DNA from: Akebia trifoliata
Lineage: Eukaryota; Streptophyta; Magnoliopsida; Ranunculales; Lardizabalaceae
Reading direction: 5' to 3'
Assembly (NCBI GenBank): GCA_017979445.1
Contig: CM030705.1
Span: 15,455,040 to 15,519,039 of the forward strand
DNA length: 64,000 bases
Shown here in pieces: positions 27,401 through 39,400 of this stretch; position 1 is the stretch's first letter; the number at the start of each line of letters is the position of its first letter. The position numbers and the translations under genes are program-made. The notes under the pieces were generated by a model. That model was given only the letters and a program-made list of their open reading frames with translations. It was not told the DNA's origin and ran no database searches.

Positions 27401-30400
27401 GGGATGTAGTGGATATATGAACTTTGATTATACAGGTATTTCTCTACAGGTGAAATTTTTCGTAGGACCAATTTTTAGGGAAAACTCTATCGAAATTATT
27501 TGGAAGAAATTCACATCATATTTATGATTTGAAGATTTTGATTTCGATTTTTCTCTCCACCCTCGAGATTTGGGAAAATTTAAATCATAAATCGAGGGTG
27601 ACACATTAGCTATCAACACACCATCCAAAATTTATTTCCCCTTCGTAAACACCCCTTGAGTTGGGCTAACCCCCCTTAACCTTGCTGCCAAAAGTTTAAA
27701 AATAATCTTATACGTGGCACTAACAACGCTAATTGGTCTAAAATCTGAAATGTTTTCTCCCCTCTCCTTAGGGATTAAAACAACAAAGGTGTTATTTTCT
27801 CCTGAATCTAGTACCCCATTGAGAAAGAAATCAACCAGAACCGCCATCAAATCCGTCTTAACTACTTGCTAACAAACTTTGAAGAAACCCATTGAAAATC
27901 CATCTAGACCTAGAACTTTATCCGAACTCATATCTTTAATGATCTTTAATGATCTTGAAGACCTTGTCCTCCTCGAAAGGTCTATCCAACCACACGCGAT
28001 GCTCTTTTGAAATGGTATAAAAGCCAATCCATCTAGGAAAGGCCTAGACAAGTGCTCTTCTGAATACAAGTTCTTGTAAAAGCTCATTGTCCCTTCTCTA
28101 ATCTCATCCTCCTCGTCCATCCACACCCCATTAATCTTCACTATTTTTTATAAAATTCACCATATGATGGAAGTTCGCCATCTTATGAAAAAACTTTGAA
28201 TTCTGATTGCCCTCTTCCAACAACTTAACACAAGATTTCTATCTCCAACACACCTCTTCCTTGTAGCAAACCTCCTGAAAATCGACTTCCAAATTAAATT
28301 TGATAGCTTTCTCTTCTACTAACAAACCAATGCCTTCCTTTTTCAAATCAAGCACATTTAAATGCCCAAGAATGATCTTTTTCTTCAACTCGATCTTACC
28401 AAAAGTTTCCAAATTCCACACCTTCAAATTTTCCTTCAAAGTCTTAACCTTAAGTCTAGACACAACACCCAGCCTGCCAAGAAAAGAAAAACACTCCACC
28501 ATCCTTGAACCAAATCCGCGAACCCTTCTTCCCAAAGTCATATGTTTTCAAACCGGAAAGGAATAGGGTGGTTTCTCAAGATGCCCAAAGTTAAAAGTAA
28601 CTGGACAATGATCTAAGCAAGGGTTTGGAAATGTTTCCTGAGCCAACAGGCCGAACAAATCCTCCCAATTACTAGAAATAATAAACCAATCCAATCTACT
28701 CAGAATTGGACTATCCTGATGATTTGACCAGGAGTAAGCCTTCCTACACAAAGGAATATCAACCAACAAATTCCTATTCATAAAATCCCCAAACCGCCTT
28801 ATCTTAGCACACACGAGCACTGCCCTGTTTCTCAAACGAAAATCTGATAATATTAAAATCTCCTCCCAAGCACCAAGGTTTCCCCCAAAACGAGCCAAAA
28901 GCATCCAACTCTTCCCAGAAATGAGCACGGTTTGCATCTGAAGACGTCCCATACACCCCCATTAACACCCACTCAACTACATAAAACCGAAGCTGAAAAT
29001 GCACCCAACAGAAAATCTTTAACCACAATAAATCTCACATCCCACATCATAATAATACCACCAGCAGTCCCAACAGCAGGCACACAACACCACTTAATGA
29101 ATCTAGAACCCCAAATATCTGCAATGATTCTATCATTCACCACTTCCAACTTGGACTCTTGCAAAGAGACTAGGATCGGCTTTGCAGAAACAATAACTGA
29201 CTTCACAGTCGCTCTCTTAGAACAATCGTTCAAACCTCTAACATTCTAGTAAAAAATTTAAGTTGCATTGATAACATTAGATAAACGCCCACTTCTATAG
29301 TCTCTTTTGCTAATCTTGGTCATCCCCTCGAAAGCAATAGGAAGACTAGATTTTGAAGCCACAGAATCCAGATGAGGAAACTTCCCAAAAACTATAGGGC
29401 AAATCAAAGAGGAGCTATCCTCCACTATCACGAGAAGAGACTCTCTTGCTGCATCCACTTTATTCTCCTAAAGGCGAAAAAGACACTTGGTGATTAAAGC
29501 TTGTCTGCCCAAAGCCACCTCCAAAAGAACTCTCGTCGTTTTTCCCCTCCTGGAGATCCTTAAACCTACGGATAAAACCAGGTTCAAAATTCCACCCAAC
29601 ATCCAATCAGCAATTTCACTAATCAAATTTCTACCTAAAGCCAGAGCCCTTAAGCTTCCAGGAAAGTTTGAGATAGGATCCTTGTACACAATCAACTGAT
29701 TGTCACATAGAGTATTTTTAACTGCCGAGACAACAACCACACAGACCTCCTTCCATGCATAGACAACTCCACACTCCTGCCTTCACTCAACCAAGACCAA
29801 GATTAATCGGAACACAATCAAAATTCATGAAAGGGACTTGCATTTCAGTCGCAACACAAACCCCCATAGAAGAAACACATGTGTGATCTACACCGCGAAC
29901 CAGAGCTCTATCGAGGCACACCCACTTCCTTGATTGAATACTCATTTGTCGTGGACAAAAACTCATCTAATTGAAAGATGAAAGGACTAAAAGGCTGGGC
30001 CTCAAACGAGAAGTCCACAGCAGGACCTAACACAACATATGGCCCTATTTGTTTCGCAACCAAAAGGTTTGGTCCACTGTTTCTTAGGCTTGAAGGTCAG
30101 CAGCCAAAAATCACCATCTAAAACCAAGGCAGGATGGCCCAAACAAACTTCCTGGGCCCCTTTTAAGGACAACTTACTGAGCTTTACCCGGTCCAACTCA
30201 GACCTGCAACCAGACTCCACCTCACTCTCAACCATCACATCTCCTCATTCGTGTCAAGAACACTCCACAACTGACACCTCATCCACCTCCAGAAGATCCG
30301 ATGGATCGAAAGGATTCAATCTAACGGTTTCTAAGAAGTTCTCCTGCGATGCAGTACAACGGCAGTCACGAGCTGAATTTTCAATATTCAAAAAAGTTTC

Positions 30401-33400
30401 CAAAACAGCTTTATCAGAAACTAATTTTTAAGGTGATAACTCAAGGCTAGTTTTTGAAGCATCCAGACCATCTTCCCCATCGACTGCAGCCAACCACAGC
30501 GACTTGGATCTCTATGTAGATTTCGAACCTCCAGTGCCTTTTGTTGGAACAGATATCTTCTCACCAACATCTATGACCAAAAGCTCTTTACCTGCTCTTC
30601 TCAGTGGTACAACATCCACCTCAATCCCTTCTATACTATGGCCCTCAATCGACGAAACCTTCTGCTATTCCCCGATTCTAATACCAACCTAGTAATTAAA
30701 CTTCCCTTTAGAAACTTTTAAATATCTTGTAAAGTTGCCGCCTATATTTGCAACTCGGAGTCTGGCCACAGAAAGATCTTCTAAGGTGCAAGTTGGGTCT
30801 TCAACTTCAAACAGACCTCCAAACGAATCCCCAATAAACTTGAAGTACTCCTCAGTCCAAAGATGAAAAGGAAGACCCTCGACTTCAATCCAAACTGACT
30901 CCTTCCTACAATTAAAAGAACTTTGGTTGAACAAGGCAAACCAAGGTTTCAACAACACCTCAGATCCTAATACAACCAACTTCTTCAACTTTTTAAAGAA
31001 GTTAAACAACTTTAAGTTTGGCGCAACAAAGACCCTTCTACACAGATTGACATGGACTAAAGAGAAATCTGGGCTTCCACACAAATTTCTGATTGCCAAC
31101 TTGACCTCTTCCCAATCAAGACCGATATCTGAAATCTTGCAAGCAAACAACTTTGTCCAAGGGCCAGACATTGCTGAATAACTCACAGCAGATCTCTTAG
31201 ATTTTTTCTGAACTCCACTCAATTGGGGTCCACCTACAACAACATTCTGCATGGGCCCTACACCTTTAACACCAGCAGGAGGATCTGAACAAAAAACCCC
31301 AGCCCTGCACCCTAATTAACAACAAGAGTTGCTTTACACGGATCCCTAACTAACGAGGGCCTTACACTATTTCCCTCCACACAGGGAGTTACACGAGAAT
31401 GCCCAACCTTTCAAACTTCCTCAGAGGTTTCTCAGGCCAGACCCTTCAAACCCTTCTGGAATGAGAAGAGGAGTAGACCACCCAGAATTTTGAAAATATG
31501 AAATCCTGATAAATCTGCCAAAATTATTGTTTTCACCTGAAGCTAGGAGAGTTCTCCTATCTACTGTCGACTTCAAACGAAACAGGTTTCCTTCTTTCCA
31601 ACAAGCAACTTTTTCCAAAGTCCAAGCAATCCAAGAAACTTCTACACACGAACATTGTAGGTCAGCATCCCTTTTACCACCCCTCTCCACGATTCTCTCA
31701 GGTTTTTTACCCAGATCATCTTCAACTTGAAAACTTTTAAATCAACTTGAACCAGAACAGCACCATTGCAAGCTTCAACTAACAACTTCCGTGACCTTCC
31801 TTGCAACCACTTTCCTTACATCGATCTTCCTCCCACCATTTCCTAATTTTTTTCGGCTATTACCTTCATTTTTCAAATTTTTTTAATTTTATTATTTTTT
31901 TATAACCAATGATTAGTTAAACCAAGTCGAACACAGCCTGACTGATATGTCACAATGTCAGTTGGATTATCGATTCGATTTTTAAAACATTGAACCAAAT
32001 AACCATAATTTTGTTTTTACACAACAGATAAGGGATGGTCACATGGAGGATGGCAAACACACGCCCACCTTCAAAATATTTTTTTTATTGAACTCATAAA
32101 AATAAATAGCCATATCAGGATGTGTGTCAAGAAAAGAGTGTAAACAATAACCCTGAAAATTCAGTGCTACTGTTACATTTACAATAACCCATCCTTGAAA
32201 TTATGATCAACATTACCTGTGCATGGACAGGGATCAGGAGGCTCTCCTTTCCCTTGGTGAGTGAAGAATCTTTCATTGATACCTAGAAGATAAAAGAAAA
32301 AATTATTATCATAGCAAACCACTACAAATGAAACAAATAAATTACTTTCTTTATTCTACAAATCCATTTGACCAATCAAAAACAGATTCCATTTGTCATT
32401 AAAAATAAGTTCCATACCACCTTATGGGCTAGCATCCAAGCTAAGGGTGCCGAATTACGCAATTGCAATTTTAGTGCCAATATGAATGGTATTTAGCTTT
32501 TCATAGACTCGGGATTATAAGAATACTACTAAGTTTGAGTAAAGCCTTTGGCCTGCTAATATTTTTTTTTAGTCAATTGAATCATTTACTTTGTACTTCA
32601 GATTTTTCACTATTTACATCCCAACAATTTAATTTCCTTAAGGAAAAGAAGAGTAGAAAACAACAAAGAAGACGAAGGGAAATCAATGGGGATGCAAGGG
32701 GACAATCATTTCTCCTAACTTCAAATCAATTTTCTAGTCTTCTTCCGCTGAATGATGGATTAAGTTCAATAACAATGGGGATCCTTATTTAATATTGGAG
32801 GAGGCATTGGGTTTATTGCCCAAGATTTCATTGGTCATTTCCAACTTTCTGGTAGAGGTGCTTCTATGCTCACAGATATTGGAAGTATTGAGTTTGAAGC
32901 AACTATCCAAGGCTTCTCTTATGCTTCTACTATTGGTATAGAGAAGATCACTATCAGTGAAGACTCCAAGTTGGTTACTCAATGTATTAATGAAGAGATT
33001 AACAATCTTGGAAATATATTTTACAGGCTTGGCAAATTTTGGAGCTTCATAAGTCCTTTAGATACTGCTCCTTTGAGTTCTCTTGGCGCGAGACACAAAA
33101 ACTGCAGACTATTTGGCCAAGTCTGGTGGTGGTTTGAGTTGCTTGATTGTTATCCAAGACCTTCAACGTATCCCTCCAGATTTGTCGCCTCTTCTTGTGG
33201 AGGATTTCACTTGTAATTACATTCGGATGTAACCACTATTTCTTATATAATGCATGGATGGGGGCCTTTATAGCCCCAGCTTACCCATCAAAAAAAAACA
33301 TCAACCAACTAATTCATCATCCTCATCAAAGCCTTGGTTGGTTAAAAGCCAATCAACTAATTTCCTCTATCTAAGACTAAGCCAAGGGAATTATTAAACT

Positions 33401-36400
33401 CCCATAAAGCAGAAGATTCTTTATAGAATAACTTTTTTACCTTGAAGACAAATATTTCACAAAAGCCTCTTTGTTGTTGAACACATGACCATTTCTCTCC
33501 CTCCAAATGGCAAAAGAAAACATAAAGCCATAGAACGGAAACCATTTATTAGAGAATATTATAACACGCCAACTCTCAAACATGCGAAAGGTCCTCCTAG
33601 GCATCTTCCAATGGATCCCAAACAACTCAAAAAAGATTGTTTGCACCTCCTTTGTAGCAGGGCATTGAAGAAGTGATCCATCATCCATTCACCCTACTTG
33701 CACAAGGAACATCTATTCGATGCCCAAAAGGCCCTACTTTCAGGTCGCTTACTGTCAAGGTCTTGTCAAGCATAGCTGTCCAAACAAATAAACTAATGTT
33801 TCTTACATAGGAAAATGCCTTTCATTTGTCCCGGGCTTAATTGCACCTTATGATAACCCCTTTTGAGATCAATCTTCCAAGAAAACTACTACATAAGGCA
33901 TTCACATGTCATCTAGTAGGGGAGATGTGGAACCGATATTTGATGGTAATCCAATTTGTGGCCCAACTCTCACAAATACTACATATCACATCTCAAGGTT
34001 GTTAAAATCCCTAAACGTGATCCTGGCGGAGCTTAAGCGACAAAAAAGTTAATGTCTCAATCTTGTAGTATGCAATTACAGCCAAAAAAAAATGGGCTTT
34101 ATGGCAATTATGACTCAGTAGATGGAGGATGTGTAAAGAAGAGAATCATCTGCTTCAGAAACAAAATCAACAGCATCTCATTGTCATGCAAAAAAAAAAT
34201 TATTATATATGTCATTACCAGAATAATACCAACTACTAAGCAAGATGGCAAATCAACTAACAACTAACATAAGGAAATAAAATTCATGTAACCAATAATA
34301 TTCAAGTAAACCTCAACTAAATAAACCAATTATTAAAGTGAGATTAACCAACAATAATCAAGTAAAAAAAGTCACAATATTCAATTGGCAACAATTACCC
34401 AACAATTACAGTGGCATTAACAATTTAAAATCGAACAAAGTAACAATCAACAACAAACATGTAAATGAAATATAGTGTTCAGAGTTTAATTTCATCAAAT
34501 ATATGTTTAATTTTCTTTTGTAAGTAAAAAAAATTACTAATTGTTAGCTGATGAGGCCATGAGGGATATGTCTTTTAATTTTAGACATACCCCTCCCCAT
34601 GTTGGTGAATGTTGAGATTCCCCTGTTTTAAGATTTGATTAAATACCCCTTAAACCACAATCTTCTATATAATATCACATAAATTACCATTTTAACCCCT
34701 TTTTTTGGGAAACCCCACTTAAAGCAGGTGGCAGATGTTCTAGGCGGCCACCTTTGACAACACTATCTTTTCTTCTTTCTTTGATAAATAAATCCATTTA
34801 GAAAAAGAACGGGATGACAAGATGGCCTCCAAAATGAAGATATACAAAATCAATAACTCACCTTACAAACCAAATCCCATCTAAATAGAAAATCCTTGAA
34901 AAGCATACCCCTAAAGTCGGGAAAGAGCTTACACCAGTCGAACACAAAAACCAGAATACTAACGATAACCTCATGAATAAAATACTCCTTACCTTCAAAA
35001 ATCCTACAATTCATCTCCTTCCAAAGGCCCCAACACACAGTAAAAGGAATAAGCTTCCATAGAAAATCCTCTATTTTCTAGGAATGTCAATGAATAGTAA
35101 AAAATTGGAATCCAAATTCGTATATGAAAATTGGACATCATCTTAAAATTTTGGATATCGAATATCATATAATTTTTTATATTCAAATTCAGATATTGAT
35201 ATATCCACTTTGATAAAATCTTACCAAATATATGATATAGGTATAGTAATCATATTTGTTATATATAAGATAAAAAAAAAACCTTTTTTTCCTTGAAATT
35301 TTAAAATCATTCTCCTCTCTCCACTCATCTAGGGCTTGCTCATCAGGTGGAAAGTTTCAATTTCAAACACCATCTACTTCAACAACCATCCCATTGGCTG
35401 ATCCAATGACCACCCTTTGTAGATCAACTCTCTATCATCTTCAACCTCGAGGCAAAAAACGCTTGATTTTTTTCTCAAAATCCAACATAAGCTCTTTAAC
35501 CTTTATATTAAATTTATTTTAACATATTCAACCTTATATTCAATCCATAGTTTTCAACCTTGCCTTAACCCTTCGTAGAAAACCATTGATTTTTCTACCC
35601 AAAATTCCATCATTTTTTATTTCCCCAAAAATCCTATCTTCCCTTAAAGTTTGAAGGTTGAAGATGATTGGTTTTGAGAGAAAAAACAAGAAGGGTCTTT
35701 CGCTACAAGTTGAAGACAAGAACATTTAGGTCATTTTTTATTGCTCTATCATCAAAGATGGAGTTCAAGGGGGGTATGTCATCAGTTCGAGTTCCGAATA
35801 CTATTTGAATTCGATTAACTTATTAGATATCCGTATCCAATAGGATAATCAGATTCAAATTCAAATATTGATTCATAATATCAATCGAATTTCTAGTTTG
35901 AATTCGGATACTTTTTTTTTGGATTCGAGCTCAGATATGCCTATATTCAATTCAAATAATATTCGTTGACAGAAATACTATCTGCTACTCAAAACCTTGG
36001 ACCACCAGCATTGGAATAATTGAACAATAGAACTAGGACAACACAGTGATATATGGAATGGAGAAAGAAAGTGCACCTAAACCTAATAGGAAAAATTGCA
36101 ATGAATTAGGAGATTCCCACAGGATTTTCACAAGAAAGAAAAGTCTACAAGCATAATACCCATCAGATCTAATATGATCCGCACTCAAGATCTTATCAAA
36201 GGCCGCCTCCCAAAGGAAAAAAGCTACATGGATGGAATATTAGGAGGCCAAATGAGAGAAATACAGGATCACAACAAGAATCAAAGGCATGTTCAGTCAG
36301 TTATCCAATATAGAAGATCAAACGACTGATTGATCATTATTCCACTTGGAAATCAATACAGCCGATTAGGATCACACAAACACTTGAAAAAAAAAATCAG

Positions 36401-39400
36401 CAAACAAAAAGAAGAAGTGTTCATTGGATTGATAATAACCACAACTATCAGTAAGAATCCACCCTTACAAGGAATCTGCAAATCCTATATGAGTTGAAAC
36501 TCAAAAAGAAGCTAGACAAAAACTGAATGAATGGGACAGTCCCTCCCCCTCCCCTCCTTAGCCTACCTTTAGACATGAGACGACCATGCAATGAAGATTA
36601 GACTTTTCACCTACTCTGTTGAACCATAAATAGGAGTGGTGGAACATGTAAAAGTGCGTGAAGGACATGTTGTAATCAGAATACACTAGTGAATTGATTC
36701 ACAAGCCCGGGAATGTAGTCTGAACTCCGTCAAAAATTGTGTTAGTATTCTTTTTCTTTCATTATTTATATTCCTTTCAATTATGTGTGTTAAATTCATA
36801 GTCTTAACCCCCCCCCCCCCCCCCCCAAAAAAAAAAAAAGTAACGTAAAAAAAGAACACAAACCACAAAATAACTCCCACAAAAAGAAGGTAAAGAAATT
36901 AGATACAAAAATACCTAGCTTACCAAAACTTGGCAATAAATAAAAGCTCTCTAAAAGTACAATTAGAAGTTTCTCGGTTTCTTTCAATGCAAGAATCTAT
37001 AATCCCTTCTTACATATAGATTGACTCTTGAAGTGGAAACTAAGCATTACTTCCAAAATTAACCTTCATGGGTAGTATATTTTATAAGTACAATGAAGCC
37101 CCTTAATAATTTCCTTTTCTACCCTTCTTATCAATTCTGCATTATTCTAAAAAAGAAAACAAAACTAAAAATCCATACATCCATACTAGCGTGGGATTTC
37201 TACATCCACATAGATGGGCCTTACCAAGTCTTGGTCCAAAGGACATAGTACTTGCTATGTATTTTTGTTTTTGTTTGGTAAGCATGTTTTTAATTAGATC
37301 AGTAATTTGGTGCAAGCGGGAATCAGACCAAGTCCATTGTATTATCACCCAAAGACTTTACCAACTACGCTTGTTGTCACCTACAAATACTTGGCTATGT
37401 AGGCATCTCCAAACCATGATTCCGTCCCCAAAGTCTCTTATACTCAAAGTTGGGTAAAGACTAACAATACTAAGAAAAAAAAACGATATACTATCCATCT
37501 CCCAATCATTAAGGCTTTTGTGCATCCATGAATTTGAGTCCATTAGGCAATCCTTCACTAAACAACGCTTCCTAATAGGCAAAAAAAAATTTGTTGATAT
37601 TGCCTCTTTGAGTGTAGGATTCACACCATGTATATTCTCTTAGAATGATTTTTTTTCCAACTAATAAGTGGATGAAAACAAGGTTTTGACCTCAGAGAAA
37701 AGTTATCACTACTTGGAAAATTTATGAACTCATGAAGTTGTCACCTTCATATCATCCCAAAATCTGATTTTATAGCCTTTTCCGATCTTTTAGAGCAAAT
37801 GCCCTTGCTGAATTCTGGATAAATATTGGAAACCTCTCAACACTGCATCCATATGACAATCTAACTACATTATTATCCAAATACAAGTCCTTGCTCCCAT
37901 ACTTACACTCCACCTCTCTTACATAATAAGGTTTCTTCTTAAAAACCTATTGCATTTTCTTAAAAGAGGAAAGTTCATGGGTATAATATTTATGATCCCC
38001 AAGCCTTCTTGATTATTTGGACTTTGGAGTACACACCTTCACCTAATGTGGAATGCAACTGATGATGAGAATTACTACAATTATATTTCTCTAGTGGCGA
38101 AATCTTCCCAATTGAGGAGAATTGATGCGGACATCAAATCTTAAAGAGTGAATTTTAGTTTTTATATTAGATTTCTATTTTAGGGCTTTATTTTCATGTT
38201 TTTGGGCTTATTTTTATGTTTTATTGGCCCATGGTTTTAATAAAATATTTAGAGACTATTTAGTAACTTTAATTTGTTTTATATTTGAGTTTATTAGGGT
38301 TTGAAAATTAGGAGAGAGAAAGTTACGAAAATTAAATTTATTTATTTGGTATTTTAGTTTGAGTAGGATTTTTGATTTATTTTCTTTATATAGATTGTAT
38401 TATGATTTTTTTTAATTAATGAACAATGAAGATTTGATGAATAAAGAATAAGTTTCTTTAATAGAATGAAGTGAGTTATCCACCATTCTTGGTGTGATTC
38501 CAAGGTTCAATCTTATTGTACCTTTCACCTTCTTTTTTTCTAATCTTTATTTTTGTTTTCTATTCTTTTGTTTTTTCTTGATATTCTTTTAGTTGTTTGT
38601 TCTTGATTTTTTTGATTCTTGATTCTTGAAACCCCTTTCTTGATTCTTGAAATCCCTTTTATGATTTTTTATTCTTGAAACAAACATCAACCCTTATCAT
38701 TACCTCATAAACCTTAACCTTTAATCCTTTCCTTACCATATAAACCTTAACCTTTAATCATTTTTTAACCCTTTTCATCTATCCTATTGAAATTGTCGTA
38801 ATTGTGAGAAGAAAAAAAATATTTTACTTTTAGGTTTACCAATCCTAACTCAAATCGTAAACTCAATCTCAAGTCTACCCTACACCCAAATACCCTAAAC
38901 CTTCCCTTAATCAAAATACCGTCAACCTTGTAATTTCAAAATATTTTAATTGGAAACATTTTGCAATTGTCGCCCAAATCATAAACCCAATCTCAAATCA
39001 TTAATCCTTAACCCAACCCCCAACCATATTTCCCTTTTTTCCCCTCCTCTCATTGTCCTGCATCAGATTTGGTATCAAAGCTAAAATTAAAATAGATAAA
39101 GATGGTATTAAAAGTCAAAACCAGAGTTGTTTTAACTTCTAGGAAGTCACTTGGGGTATTGTGCAATTACGAATATGAGAAAAACTTGATTTTCACAAAG
39201 TTTTCTAAGAAGATCTTGCAGAATGTTGAAACTAAGACTTATTGTGGTTATCGCGATTATGGCTATGTCGTTCAATTCCGTCGAGGAAATTTTATTCATG
39301 GTGTTGAGTGCAAGTTGGCTTCTCTAAATGATTGTCATATTGTGTTGGGTCAACGTTGGATCTCACATGTACAAGCTACGTTTGATGTGGAGCAAAATAT

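Larger units (their letters stand above)
27604..31900 (-). mobile_element. L1-type LINE, 5' part (ORF1, endonuclease, RT start)
   Basis: Five-prime two thirds of the LINE: ORF1 with a DUF4283-like domain, an AP-type endonuclease and the beginning of the reverse transcriptase. The 5' end is near 31850-31900 where an MVGGRS-type start follows an A/T-rich stretch. With the 3' part the LINE would be about 6.3 kb. It lies antisense-free, in the same direction as the WD40 gene, in intron 3. Confidence 0.85.
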
